Assembly (NCBI GenBank): GCA_023423795.1
Contig: JAFAEX010000106.1
Span: 1-16,002, forward strand
Direction: 5' to 3'
Length of the DNA stretch: 16,002 nucleotides
Source of the DNA: Chloroflexota bacterium
Lineage (GTDB): Bacteria; Chloroflexota; Chloroflexia; Thermomicrobiales; UBA6265
Shown here: piece by piece, positions 6,048-13,691 of the stretch
How the letters are laid out: each line of letters begins with the position of its first letter
Numbering within the stretch: the stretch's first letter is position 1
Program-made: the position numbers and the translations under genes
Notes under the pieces: model-generated
The model's database searches: none
The model's input: only the letters and a program-made list of their open reading frames with translations
Told to the model about the DNA's origin: nothing

Positions 6048-7367
6048 TTAAGGATGCCCGTCCTGCGCCCTGCTTTCGGCGATGGCGTCGAAGAGCGCGG
6101 CGAGGACGCGCAGGTGGACGGCGCCCTTGACCTGCGGTATTGCCGCGCCGCTGGCCGGGCCGACGCTCGCTGCATGCTTGGCGGAGACGATCCGCTCGAC
6201 GGAGGCGTTCAGCCGTTCCTCGGAGATCGTGCCGTCGGCGACCGCGTCCAGCAGACCGGCGCGCAACTCCTCGTACATCGCCGGAGAGCAGGACGATGCC
6301 GATTCCATCCGCACGCAGAGGACGATGTCCGCGCCGGCCAGCACCGCGGCCACCCCGGCCTCGCGCGGCTCGTAGCGGCTGGTGATCCCCTGCATCCCCA
6401 TGTCGTCGGTGACGATCAGGCCGGCGAACCCGAGGTCCTCGCGCAGCAAGCCGGTCTGGATCGGTAGCGAGACCGTCGCCGGCCGGTCCTCGGGATCGAG
6501 CGCGGGGTAGAGGACATGGGCGGGCATGATGCCGTCGATGCCGGCCTCGATCGCGGCGGCGAACGGCACGACGTCCTCGGCCAGCAGGGCGTCCCGGTCC
6601 TTGTCCACGACCGGCAGTTCGAGGTGCGAATCGGTCGCGGTCGAGCCGTGGCCGGGGAAGTGCTTGCCGACGGCCATGACCCCGGCATCGTGCAGCCCCG
6701 CCATGAACGGCAGCGCCGCCGCGATGACGCCGTCCGGCGTGGTCGCAAAGGCGCGCCCGAGTTGCCCGATAACCGGATTGTCCGGATCGAGGTTGGTGTC
6801 GAGCACCGGGGCCATCGCCATCGTCACCCCGACCGCCGCCAGTTCTTCGCCGGACATCCGGCCGTAGGCGCGGATGGCGGCAGGGCAGTCGGCCATGCCC
6901 ACGGTGGCGGCGTCCGGCATCGGTGTGAATCCGGAAACCGAGTTCAACCGCTGGACCAGCCCGCCCTCCTGGTCGGTCGCGATGATGGCCCCGATCCCGT
7001 TGGCGGCGAGCGCGGCCTCCTGCACCTGTTGCGTCAAGGCGAGCACCTGCTCCGGGCTGTCCACGTTGCGGCCCATCAGGATGACGTTGCCGAGGTGGCC
7101 GCCGGCGATGAGGGCGGCCTCGTCCTCGCCGAGACCGGAGCCGACGACGCCGGCCATCAGCATCTGGCCGACCTTGACCTCGGCCGGCATCTCCGCGACC
7201 AGCGCGCGGATCTCGTCGGTCACGGCGGGCGCCTCCCGGTGGGGAATGTCGGTCGCGCAGGCCGGATCGGCCGCTGCCGGAGTCGCCTGCCGCGCGGAGG
7301 CGGGGACGGCGATCCCGGCGGCGAGCAGCGCGGCTGCCAGCGCGCCGGCGCGAATGGTGGCGAGCAT
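6048..7367 (-). CDS. Secreted glycoside hydrolase family 3, beta-N-acetylhexosaminidase (NagZ-like)
   Basis: This enzyme of 439 residues should remove terminal beta-N-acetylglucosamine from peptidoglycan fragments or related glycans, outside the membrane. Residues 1-26 are a Sec signal peptide (MLATIRAG, then an Ala/Leu-rich core, ending PASA). The catalytic barrel shows ATDQEGG at 130-136, the NagZ-type KHFPGHGSTATDSH at 235-248 with the Asp/His acid-base dyad, and VTDDMGM with nucleophile Asp321. It is a single-barrel GH3 of about the expected length for this subgroup. The ATG at 7367 is chosen because AGGGAG lies eight bases upstream. A GTG at 7400 in the same frame has no such site and would put eleven residues before the signal. 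The SDR gene ends 49 bases upstream, suggesting co-transcription. Confidence 0.93.
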   Translation of the reverse strand: MLATIRAGALAAALLAAGIAVPASARQATPAAADPACATDIPHREAPAVTDEIRALVAEMPAEVKVGQMLMAGVVGSGLGEDEAALIAGGHLGNVILMGRNVDSPEQVLALTQQVQEAALAANGIGAIIATDQEGGLVQRLNSVSGFTPMPDAATVGMADCPAAIRAYGRMSGEELAAVGVTMAMAPVLDTNLDPDNPVIGQLGRAFATTPDGVIAAALPFMAGLHDAGVMAVGKHFPGHGSTATDSHLELPVVDKDRDALLAEDVVPFAAAIEAGIDGIMPAHVLYPALDPEDRPATVSLPIQTGLLREDLGFAGLIVTDDMGMQGITSRYEPREAGVAAVLAGADIVLCVRMESASSCSPAMYEELRAGLLDAVADGTISEERLNASVERIVSAKHAASVGPASGAAIPQVKGAVHLRVLAALFDAIAESRAQDGHP

Positions 7368-7375
7368 CGCGTTCG

Positions 7376-7381
7376 CTCCCT
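7376..7381 (-). promoter_or_regulatory. Ribosome binding site deciding the GH3 start
   Basis: AGGGAG on the minus strand, eight bases before the ATG at 7367, supports that start over the GTG at 7400. Confidence 0.65.
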
Positions 7382-7416
7382 CGATCGTGGACGTGGACAC
7401 GGACAGTGGCGCGGCG

Positions 7417-8196
7417 TCAGTTCGGCCAGTTGCCGCCGTCCACGTTCAGCGTCTGCTGGGTGATGTAATCGGCGTCCGGCGAGGCGAGGAACACCGCGGC
7501 GCCGGTCATGTCCTGCGCCGTGCCGAAGCGGCCGAGCGGCACGGCGTCTTCGGCGCGCTTCTTCGCCGCTCCGGGAGGAATGCCCTCGACCTCGGCGAAC
7601 TCGCGATCGACGACCTCCCACATGGGGGTATCGACGACGCCCGGCGCGATCGCGTTCACGTTGATCCCGTGGGGCGCGAGCGCGAGCGCCATCGACTGCG
7701 TCATCGAAATGACCGCCGCCTTCGACGCGCAGTAGGCGAGGACGTGCGCTTCGCCGCGCCGCCCTGCCTGCGAGGCGACGTTGACGATCTTGCCGCCGCG
7801 CCCCTGCTCGATCATCCGGCGGGCGACCGCCTGCGCGCACCAGAGGGTGCCCTTGCAGTTGACGTCGAAGACGAAATCCCAGTCCGCCTCGCCGATGTCG
7901 AGCAGCCGGCCGAGCCGGACGACCCCGGCCCCGTTGAACAGCACGTCGATGCCGCCGAAGCGATCCGCCGCGGCATCGACCAGCGCCGCCACGGCGGCCT
8001 GGTCGGTGACGTCCACCGCGAGGGCCATCGCCTCGCCGCTCGCCGCGCCGATGTCGGTCGCGGTCTGCTCGGCGGCGGCGGCGTCGCGGTCCGCCGCGAC
8101 GACCCGTGCGCCTTCGGCCGCGTAGCGCAGCGCGACGGCCCGGCCGATTCCGGACCCGGCCCCGGTGACGATGGCGACCTTGTCGAGCAGCCTCAT
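7417..8196 (-). CDS. SDR family NAD-dependent oxidoreductase (polyol dehydrogenase-like)
   Basis: This cytoplasmic short-chain dehydrogenase of 259 residues has the classical SDR layout. TGAGSGIG at 11-18 binds the nucleotide, and Asp36 after the second strand favours NAD over NADP. NGAG lies at 88-91, Asn113, and the catalytic Ser142, Tyr155 and Lys159 (YCASK). The C-terminal run DADYITQQTLNVDGGNW is typical of sorbitol/galactitol dehydrogenase relatives, so a sugar alcohol or hydroxy-acid substrate is plausible but unproven. The ATG at 8196 has AAGGGG six bases upstream. A longer reading frame upstream to 8277 is arginine/glycine-rich and unlike a protein. It is probably co-transcribed with the GH3 gene, so it may act on a sugar derivative, though no pathway is evident. 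Confidence 0.93.
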   Translation of the reverse strand: MRLLDKVAIVTGAGSGIGRAVALRYAAEGARVVAADRDAAAAEQTATDIGAASGEAMALAVDVTDQAAVAALVDAAADRFGGIDVLFNGAGVVRLGRLLDIGEADWDFVFDVNCKGTLWCAQAVARRMIEQGRGGKIVNVASQAGRRGEAHVLAYCASKAAVISMTQSMALALAPHGINVNAIAPGVVDTPMWEVVDREFAEVEGIPPGAAKKRAEDAVPLGRFGTAQDMTGAAVFLASPDADYITQQTLNVDGGNWPN

Positions 8197-8202
8197 CGCA
8201 GT

Positions 8203-8208
8203 CCCCTT
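8203..8208 (-). promoter_or_regulatory. Ribosome binding site deciding the SDR start
   Basis: AAGGGG on the minus strand, six bases before the ATG at 8196, marks the start just ahead of the MRLLDKVAIVTGAG Rossmann strand. Confidence 0.7.
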
Positions 8209-8302
8209 CGGCGCGGGCGCGCCAGCGTCGCGTCCATCTTCGGCCCGTCGCCCGCCGCACCGCAAGGGGAGCGCCACGTCGCCGGTTGACGGCGAGGACG
8301 GC

Positions 8303-8332
8303 GTGAGCCCGGTCCTTCAGGGCCGGGCTCAC
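8303..8332. repeat. Hairpin 1 of a TTCA-loop cluster
   Basis: GTGAGCCCGGTCC and GGGCCGGGCTCAC pair over 13 bases, with one position a G-T pair on the + strand, around a TTCA loop. The first ten bases recur at 8400-8409. Confidence 0.8.
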
Positions 8333-8375
8333 GAGGAAAGGACGCTGAAGCGCCCTGACGTTGATGACGATTCGT

Positions 8376-8395
8376 AGCGCCCTTCAGGGTGCTTT
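8376..8395. repeat. Hairpin 2 of a TTCA-loop cluster, terminator-like on the + strand
   Basis: AGCGCCC and GGGTGCT pair over seven bases (one G-T) around TTCA, followed by TTT. A second AGCGCCCTGA at 8349-8358 could pair with TCAGGGTGCT instead, giving an alternative fold. Confidence 0.6.
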
Positions 8396-8405
8396 CCCGG
8401 TGAGC

Positions 8406-8423
8406 CCGGCCATTCATGGCCGG
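8406..8423. repeat. Hairpin 3 of a TTCA-loop cluster
   Basis: CCGGCCA and TGGCCGG are perfect seven-base complements around TTCA. The hairpin lies 28 bases beyond the P5CDH stop codon and may protect the 3' end of that mRNA or end it. Confidence 0.7.
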
Positions 8424-8451
8424 AGTCCAGTGGTGGCTGGGAATGGGAGAT

Positions 8452-10068
8452 CTACTCCCCCGCCGCCTGCTCGGCGCGCAGGTCTTCCTGTTCGGGATCG
8501 ACCACCACCGTCCGGCTCTGCTCGCGCATGAACTGCTGGACGTACCACGGGCCGAGGCCGCCCTTGCCGGAGGAGCCGGAGCCCTTCCAGCCGGCGAAAC
8601 TCTGGCAGCCGGGCCAGGCGCCGGTGGTCGAGCCGCCCTTGCGGTTGGCGTAGACGACGCCGGCCTCGATCCGGTCGAAGAAGGCGTCGATCTCGCCCTT
8701 GTCCTCGCTGAAGATGCCGGCGGTCAGGCCGTACTCGGTGTCGTTGGACTCGGCCAGCGCCTCGTCGAGGTTCTCGACCGGGGCGACCACGACAACCGGC
8801 AGGAACAGTTCGCGCTTGAACAGGTCGTGCTTGACCGGCAGCCCGTCGATGACGGTCGGGGCGACGAACGTGCCCTTGTCGTACTCGCCGCCTGAGAGGC
8901 GCTCGCCGCCGGCGCGGATCGTGCCGCCGTCGCGCTTCGCGATGTCGATCGCTTCTTCGTAGCGCTTCGCGGCGCGGTCGTTGATGACCGGGCCGAGGTA
9001 GGAATCCTTGTCGGTCGGGTCGCCGACCGAGAGTTCCTTCGCCCGCGCGGTCAGTTTCTCGACGAACTCGTCGTAGACCGGCTTTTCGACGTACACGCGG
9101 GAGCAAGCCGAGCACTTCTGGCCGGAGAACCCGAACGCCGAACGCGCCACGCCCTCGACCGCCTTCGACAGGTCGGCCTTGGCGGTCACGATCGTCGGGT
9201 TCTTGCCGCCGAGTTCGGTGATGACCGGCTTCGGCCAGTTGGTCGGGATGCGCTTGTAGAGGTCGAACCCGACCTCCTTGGAGCCGGTGAAGATGACACC
9301 ATCGACGCCCGGATGCAGCGCCAGCGCCTCGCCGACCGCCTCGCCGGAGCCGGTGACGTAGTTGAAGACGCCCGGCGGCATCCCCGCCTCGTGCCAGATC
9401 CGCTGCAATTCGAACCCCGAGATCGGGGTGGCCGAAGCCGGCTTGAAGACGACCGTGTTGCCGGTCAGCAGCGCGCCGGAGGACATGCCGAGCGAGAGCG
9501 CGAACGGGAAGTTGAAGGGAGCCAGCACCGCCCAGACGCCGAACGGGCGCAGGACGGAGCGGTTTTTCTCGCCGGGGTCCAGCGAGTCGAGTTCGGTGAC
9601 GAACCCGTTTCGCTCCTCCATCTGCGCGGTGTAGGCGTCGATCATGTCGGCGGCCTCTTCGACCTCGCCGATGGCCTCGACGCGGTTCTTGCCGCACTCG
9701 TGGATGAGGATCGAGGAGATGACGAACTTGCGCTCGCGCACCAGTTCGGCAGCGCGGCGCAGGATGCGCACCCGCTCCCGCCATTCCATCCCCGACCAGC
9801 CGGGGTAGGCGGCACGGGCGGCCGCCACGGCGTCGTCCACGTCCTGCGACGTGCCGGACTGGAAACGGCCCAGCAGCAGGTCGCGGTTGGCAGGGGCGTA
9901 CGTCTCGAAGGTCTCGGCGGCGGTGCGCTCCTCGCCGTCGATGACCATCGGGTAGGTCTGACCGAACCCGGCCTCGACCTCTTCCAGCGCGCGGTCGAAG
10001 GCGGCGTGCATCGCCGCCACCTGCTCCGGGGTGGACGTGTAGGTGATCTTCTCGACGGTCGCCGACAT
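8452..10068 (-). CDS. 1-pyrroline-5-carboxylate dehydrogenase (L-glutamate gamma-semialdehyde dehydrogenase), aldehyde dehydrogenase superfamily
   Basis: This cytoplasmic enzyme of 538 residues should oxidise glutamate semialdehyde to glutamate with NAD in proline and arginine breakdown. The aldehyde dehydrogenase core is intact: APFNFPFALS with Asn186, VVFKPASATP with Lys209, ITELGGKNP with general base Glu285, FSGQKCSACSRVYV with nucleophile Cys319, and RELFLP with Glu420. The long N-terminal region before residue 60 and the C-terminal GGLGPWYVQQFMREQSRTVV segment fit the stand-alone P5CDH (RocA/PruA) branch better than general aldehyde dehydrogenases. GAGGAGG lies eight bases before the ATG. 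The VOC gene ends 23 bases upstream, so the two likely share a transcript. No proline dehydrogenase gene is visible in the window. Confidence 0.9.
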   Translation of the reverse strand: MSATVEKITYTSTPEQVAAMHAAFDRALEEVEAGFGQTYPMVIDGEERTAAETFETYAPANRDLLLGRFQSGTSQDVDDAVAAARAAYPGWSGMEWRERVRILRRAAELVRERKFVISSILIHECGKNRVEAIGEVEEAADMIDAYTAQMEERNGFVTELDSLDPGEKNRSVLRPFGVWAVLAPFNFPFALSLGMSSGALLTGNTVVFKPASATPISGFELQRIWHEAGMPPGVFNYVTGSGEAVGEALALHPGVDGVIFTGSKEVGFDLYKRIPTNWPKPVITELGGKNPTIVTAKADLSKAVEGVARSAFGFSGQKCSACSRVYVEKPVYDEFVEKLTARAKELSVGDPTDKDSYLGPVINDRAAKRYEEAIDIAKRDGGTIRAGGERLSGGEYDKGTFVAPTVIDGLPVKHDLFKRELFLPVVVVAPVENLDEALAESNDTEYGLTAGIFSEDKGEIDAFFDRIEAGVVYANRKGGSTTGAWPGCQSFAGWKGSGSSGKGGLGPWYVQQFMREQSRTVVVDPEQEDLRAEQAAGE

Positions 10069-10091
10069 CGGGCGGCCCTCCTCGGTGGACG

Positions 10092-10478
10092 CTAGCGGAA
10101 CTCGCCCAGGATCTGCGTCACCTCGACGCGGTTGCCGAACGGGTCGCGCACGAAGAACCGGGGTCGATTGTAAATCTCTTCCGTCTCCTCGACCGCGACG
10201 CCGTGCTGCTCGAACCGCTTCCGGTAGGCGTCAACGTCGTCCACTTCCAGGCACAGGTGCTGGGCGGGGTTGTTCGGCCCGAGCGACTCGTCGGCGAAGC
10301 AGTGGACCTCGTCGCCGCCGTCGCCGGCCCTGAACCAGACGACGGTGAGGTGGCGCAGCCCTTCGGGTTTGGCGATCTCTTCCATCCCCATGACCTCGCC
10401 GTAGAAGCGGCGGGCTTCGGCGCCGCCGTCGGGCGGCATCGGGATGCTGGCGTGCTGGAGTCGGCGGACGGCGGGCAT
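10092..10478 (-). CDS. VOC family (glyoxalase/dioxygenase fold) protein
   Basis: This is a small cytoplasmic metalloprotein of 128 residues. Two beta-alpha-beta-beta-beta repeats are visible. LQHASIPMPPDGGAEARRFY at 7-26 carries the first ligand His9, QHLCLEVDDVDAY at 73-85 carries His74, and FFVRDPFGNRVEV at 108-120 carries Glu119. These match the usual VOC metal positions, with Glu57 or His59 as a possible fourth. The family includes glyoxalase I, extradiol dioxygenases and fosfomycin-resistance enzymes; the reaction cannot be assigned. The ATG at 10478 has GGGAGG seven bases upstream, whereas the longer upstream frame reads into the divergent promoter region and is arginine/proline-rich. 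It probably forms an operon with P5CDH and diverges from upp. Confidence 0.88.
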   Translation of the reverse strand: MPAVRRLQHASIPMPPDGGAEARRFYGEVMGMEEIAKPEGLRHLTVVWFRAGDGGDEVHCFADESLGPNNPAQHLCLEVDDVDAYRKRFEQHGVAVEETEEIYNRPRFFVRDPFGNRVEVTQILGEFR

Positions 10479-10644
10479 TGAACATCCTCCCGGTACGGCG
10501 GCGGGCGACGACGACGGTATTGGCGCACACCCGGCCCCGGCTGTCCACCGCGCCGACTTGGGCGGCTTGCGGGTTGCGAACCGAGGCGGCATCATCCGGC
10601 CCGCCAGGGAACGGGCGACGGACCGATGCGGGAAGGGGAGCGGG
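10479..10644. promoter_or_regulatory. Divergent promoter region between the VOC and upp genes
   Basis: The 166 bases separate two divergently transcribed genes and so must hold start signals for both. I see no convincing -35/-10 pair or palindrome. The region includes GGGAGG (10486-10491, minus strand) and GGAAGGGGAG (10631-10640, + strand), the two ribosome binding sites. Confidence 0.5.
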
Positions 10645-11289
10645 ATGGCCAGGGACCTGCCGAACGTGCGCCAGAGCGGGCACCCGCTGGTGCGCCACAA
10701 GATCCGGCTGCTGGCCGACGAGCGGACCCACTCCCGCCAGTTCCGCGCGCTCGTCGCCGAACTGACCTCCTTGCTGATCTACGAGGCGACCGCCGACCTG
10801 CCGCTGCGCGAGGTGCTGTTCCACACCCCGCTGGAGGAGACCACCGGCTACGAGATCGACGCCCGGATCGGGCTAGTGCCGATCCTGCGCGCCGGACTCG
10901 GCATGGCCGACGCGGCGATCGACGCGCTGCCGGGCTCGGAGGTCTGGCACCTCGGGCTGTACCGCGACGAAAGCACCCGCCGGCCGGTCAGTTACTACAA
11001 CAAACTGCCGCCGGCCTGCCCGGACGACCTCGTGATCCTGCTCGACCCGATGCTGGCCACCGGCGGCTCCGCGACGGCGGCGGTGCAGACGCTGAAGCAA
11101 TGGGGCGCGCCCCGGATCAAGTTCGTCGGTCTCATCGCCGCCCCGGAGGGCGCCGAGCGGATGCTGCGCGAGCACCCGGACGTGGATATCCACGTCGCCC
11201 TGCTCGACCGGCAACTGGATGAGAACGCCTACATCCGCCCCGGCCTGGGGGATGCCGGCGACCGGCTGTTCGGGACGTTTGGGGAGTAG
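10645..11289 (+). CDS. upp: Uracil phosphoribosyltransferase
   Basis: This pyrimidine salvage enzyme converts uracil and PRPP to UMP in the cytoplasm. Its 214 residues are close to the usual 208-210. Diagnostic parts are VRQSGHPLVRHKIRLLADE near the N terminus, EEDxT-like LEETTGYEI at 63-71, VPILRAGLGM at 78-87, YRDESTRRPVSYYNKLP at 106-122, the PRPP-binding loop LLDPMLATGGSA at 132-143, and the uracil-binding C-terminal IRPGLGDAGDRLFGT at 198-211. The ATG at 10645 is preceded by a purine-rich GGAAGGGGAG. Earlier in-frame codons lie in the divergent promoter region and do not resemble the family. It is transcribed alone, with no uraA-type permease gene next to it. A strong hairpin follows about 145 bases downstream. 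Confidence 0.97.
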   Translation: MARDLPNVRQSGHPLVRHKIRLLADERTHSRQFRALVAELTSLLIYEATADLPLREVLFHTPLEETTGYEIDARIGLVPILRAGLGMADAAIDALPGSEVWHLGLYRDESTRRPVSYYNKLPPACPDDLVILLDPMLATGGSATAAVQTLKQWGAPRIKFVGLIAAPEGAERMLREHPDVDIHVALLDRQLDENAYIRPGLGDAGDRLFGTFGE

Positions 11290-11390
11290 GCGGGGCGCCC
11301 GGCGATGATCGCGGTAACGCAAGCATCCCGTCCATCGCGACCCGCTTGGGGGTGGCGGTGCTCGTGCAGGAGATGCGGCCACGGGGACGC

Positions 11391-11466
11391 CCGGGGTTGG
11401 TGGCGTTGGCCAAAATAGCCCGGCCACCGGCGGCGCCCGCCCGGGCCTTCAGCCCCGGGCGGGCGT
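11391..11466. repeat. Intergenic palindromic repeat patch, related to 1715-1866
   Basis: It contains the 20-base block matched at 1715-1734 and the 18-base block identical to 1848-1865. It lies in the 257-base gap between the convergent upp and GNAT genes, which otherwise shows no gene. Confidence 0.65.
11434..11465. terminator. Strong hairpin between the convergent upp and GNAT genes
   Basis: CGCCCGCCCGGG (11434-11445) and CCCGGGCGGGCG (11454-11465) are perfect 12-base complements around an eight-base loop. The convergent position suits a bidirectional terminator, although no U-run follows on either strand. The same bases belong to the repeat shared with 1848-1865. Confidence 0.5.
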
Positions 11467-11546
11467 CGTGGACGGCGACCGGTCTATACGGGCCACCGCC
11501 GTCGGCCCGGGAGTCCACCGTTGCCGGATCGAGCTGACGAGCGCCC

Positions 11547-12053
11547 TCAGCGCTGGAGGTGGCGTGGCAGGTAGCGCACCATCCAGCGGTGGGGGATGGA
11601 CCCGACCATGTAGGGTTGCCCGGCGGCGAAGAAGCCGAACCGGGCGTAGAAGGGTTCGGCGTGGCGCTGGGCGGCCAGCACGGTTTCGGGGATGCCGGCC
11701 GCGTCGGCTTCCGCCAGCAGGTGGTCCATGACCGCGGCGGCGACGCCACGCCGGCGCGCCTCCGGCAACGTCGCCACCCAGGCGATCAGCGCCTCGTTTC
11801 GCCCCTGGTTGTTGAAGGTGATGCGGCCGATGCCGACCGCCTCGCGCCGCGTCACGCCGCCAGCCTCGGTTTCCAGCCAGGCCACCGCGTGGATGCTGGC
11901 GGCGTCCTGCGGGTCGGGCGTATCCACGTCGGCGATGCCCTGCTCCGCGCCGAAGACGCGGCGGCGGATCGCCAGCGTCTCCGGCCAGCCGGGGCCGGAC
12001 GGTTCGCGGAGCAGGTCAACCCGAAGGATGGCCGGCGGCGCAGCCTCGTTCAT
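11547..12053 (-). CDS. GNAT family N-acetyltransferase (ElaA-like), coupled to argH
   Basis: This cytoplasmic acyltransferase of 168 residues uses acetyl-CoA. The N-terminal part has IRRRVFGAEQGIADVDTPD (29-47), which resembles ElaA-type GNATs. Motif A is IAWVATLPEARRRGVAAAVM (90-109), with RRRGVA forming the pyrophosphate loop. Motif B is AQRHAEPFYARFGF (128-141). Its ATG overlaps the argH stop codon in an ATGA arrangement, so translation is probably coupled. GNAT domains that work as N-acetylglutamate synthase occur fused to ArgH in some marine gamma-proteobacteria, so an arginine-pathway role is possible. The ElaA resemblance argues for a general acetyltransferase instead. The substrate is unknown. 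Confidence 0.88.
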   Translation of the reverse strand: MNEAAPPAILRVDLLREPSGPGWPETLAIRRRVFGAEQGIADVDTPDPQDAASIHAVAWLETEAGGVTRREAVGIGRITFNNQGRNEALIAWVATLPEARRRGVAAAVMDHLLAEADAAGIPETVLAAQRHAEPFYARFGFFAAGQPYMVGSIPHRWMVRYLPRHLQR

Positions 12054-13507
12054 TCCGCCGGCGGGGTCATGACGGCGGCGCGGGCGGCGCGCATGGTGGC
12101 CAGCGCGTCGCGTTCCGCGGCGAGGTTCGCCTGGGCGGCTGCCAGCGCCGCCGCCACCCGGTTCGGGGCCGTGCCGCCGATGACGTCGCGGGCGGCGGCG
12201 CTTTCCAGGGCGTCCAGCGGCGGCTTCTGCCGTCCGAAGACGGGATGGACCGCCGCCCAGTCCTCGTCCGACAGGTCCTCGAATCCGATGCCCTCGCGGA
12301 CGCAGCGACCGACCAGCCCGCCGACGACCTCGTGCGCCTCGCGGAACGCGACGCCGTTGCGGGCCAACAGGTCGGCGGCGTCCGTCGCCAGCGAGAAGTC
12401 GGCGACGGCGGCCGCCGCCATCCGCTCGGCGTTCCAGGTCGCCGTCCGCAGCATCGGCGGCAGCACGTCGAGGGTGGCCAATACCGTGTCCACCGCGTCG
12501 AACAGGGCCTCCTTGTCCTCCTGGAAATCCTTGTTGTAGGCGAGGGGAGTGCCCTTGATGACGGTCAGCATCGCCATCAGGTGGCCGAAAACGCGGCCGG
12601 TCTTGCCGCGCGCCAGTTCGGCCACGTCGGGGTTCTTCTTCTGCGGCATGATCGAACTGCCGGTGGAGAAGGCGTCGGACAGGCGCAGGAAGCGGAACTC
12701 GGCCGAAGCCCAGAGGATGATCTCCTCCGACAGGCGCGAGAGGTGGGCGGCGATGGTCGCGCAGGCGAACAGCACATCCAGCACGAAGTCGCGGTCGGAG
12801 ACGGCGTCGAGGCTGTTGCTCGTGACGGCGGCGAACCCGAGGTCGGCGGCCGTGGCCTCGCGGTCCAGCGAGAAGGTCGAGCCGGCGAGGGCCGCCGCGC
12901 CGAGCGGGGAGACATCGGTGCGGCGGAGGGCGTCGCGCAGGCGGTCGGCGTCGCGGGCCAGCATCGCGTCGTAGGCGTGCAGGTGGTGGCCGAGCAGGAC
13001 GGGCTGGGCGCGCTGGAGGTGGGTATAGCCGGGCATCACGACGTCGCGGTTGGCCTCTGCCACGTCGAGCAGCGCCGCGCGCAACTCGTGGACCCCGGCC
13101 AGCAGGTCGAGGATTGCGCCCTTGGTCCAGAGCCGGAAGCCGGTCGCCACCTGGTCGTTGCGGGAGCGGGCGGTGTGGAGTTTACCGGCGACCGGGCCGA
13201 GCAGTTCGCGCAGCCGCCGCTCGACGCCGGTGTGCACGTCCTCGTCGGCCAGCACGAGTTGGAGGTCGCCGCGCTCGACCTCGGCCAGCACGTCCCACAG
13301 GCCGCGTTCGAGGGTGACGGCGTCCTCGGCCGGGATGATCCCCTGCGCGCCGAGCATCCGGGCGTGGGCGATCGAGCCGCGGATGTCCTCGCGGATCATG
13401 CGCGAATCGAAGCCGACCGAGGCGTTGAACGCCTCCAGCCGCGCGTCCATCGATTCCGCGAAGCGCCCGCTCCACGGCATCCGCGTTCCCGTCTTACCGC
13501 CCGCCAC
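12050..13507 (-). CDS. argH: Argininosuccinate lyase
   Basis: This enzyme catalyses the last step of arginine synthesis, splitting argininosuccinate into arginine and fumarate, as a cytoplasmic homotetramer. Its 485 residues are slightly longer than the usual 460 because of short ends. Visible signatures are WSGRF at 12-16, DEDVHTGVE at 88-96, TARSRNDQV at 112-120, YTHLQRAQP at 161-169 with catalytic His163, and the fumarase/ASL signature GSSIMPQKKNP at 283-293 with the catalytic serine pair at 284-285. The start is GTG with CGGAGG seven bases upstream. An ATG ten codons in (13480) is an alternative but lacks an equally good site. No argG lies beside it; instead the GNAT gene overlaps its stop by four bases. 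Confidence 0.97.
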   Translation of the reverse strand: MAGGKTGTRMPWSGRFAESMDARLEAFNASVGFDSRMIREDIRGSIAHARMLGAQGIIPAEDAVTLERGLWDVLAEVERGDLQLVLADEDVHTGVERRLRELLGPVAGKLHTARSRNDQVATGFRLWTKGAILDLLAGVHELRAALLDVAEANRDVVMPGYTHLQRAQPVLLGHHLHAYDAMLARDADRLRDALRRTDVSPLGAAALAGSTFSLDREATAADLGFAAVTSNSLDAVSDRDFVLDVLFACATIAAHLSRLSEEIILWASAEFRFLRLSDAFSTGSSIMPQKKNPDVAELARGKTGRVFGHLMAMLTVIKGTPLAYNKDFQEDKEALFDAVDTVLATLDVLPPMLRTATWNAERMAAAAVADFSLATDAADLLARNGVAFREAHEVVGGLVGRCVREGIGFEDLSDEDWAAVHPVFGRQKPPLDALESAAARDVIGGTAPNRVAAALAAAQANLAAERDALATMRAARAAVMTPPAE

Positions 13508-13665
13508 CCTCGAACCTCCGCACTGGTCCTTGCTTCCCGCGTCCGGCCCGTCGCCGGTTCGCGCCCGCGATTATGACCGGATTGCCGATCTTTCGGTTGA
13601 CCCTGGCCGCCGCTGCCGGGACGATGGGTAGTGTCGGCGGGGTCGCGTGGAGCAATCTCCTTCCC

Positions 13666-13688
13666 GCGGATCCGCATGGCTGCGGATC
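13666..13688. repeat. Palindrome plus hairpin in the argH/epimerase divergent gap
   Basis: GCGGATCCGC (13666-13675) is a perfect palindrome. Its right half also begins a hairpin, GATCCGCA with TGCGGATC around TGGC (13669-13688). It lies between divergent starts, where an operator would be expected; no regulator can be named. Confidence 0.5.
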
Positions 13689-13691
13689 TTG

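Noticed and set aside
5319..6130. Open frames on both strands through the 5311-6047 gap, up to about 235 codons lying within it
   Set aside because: They run across the inverted repeat on both strands, give basic low-information products and have no supporting ribosome site or domain. Repeated peptide strings only reflect the DNA repeat.
8197..8277. N-terminal extension of the SDR protein
   Set aside because: The extra 27 residues are Arg/Gly-rich and precede a well-placed ribosome site and the normal SDR N terminus.
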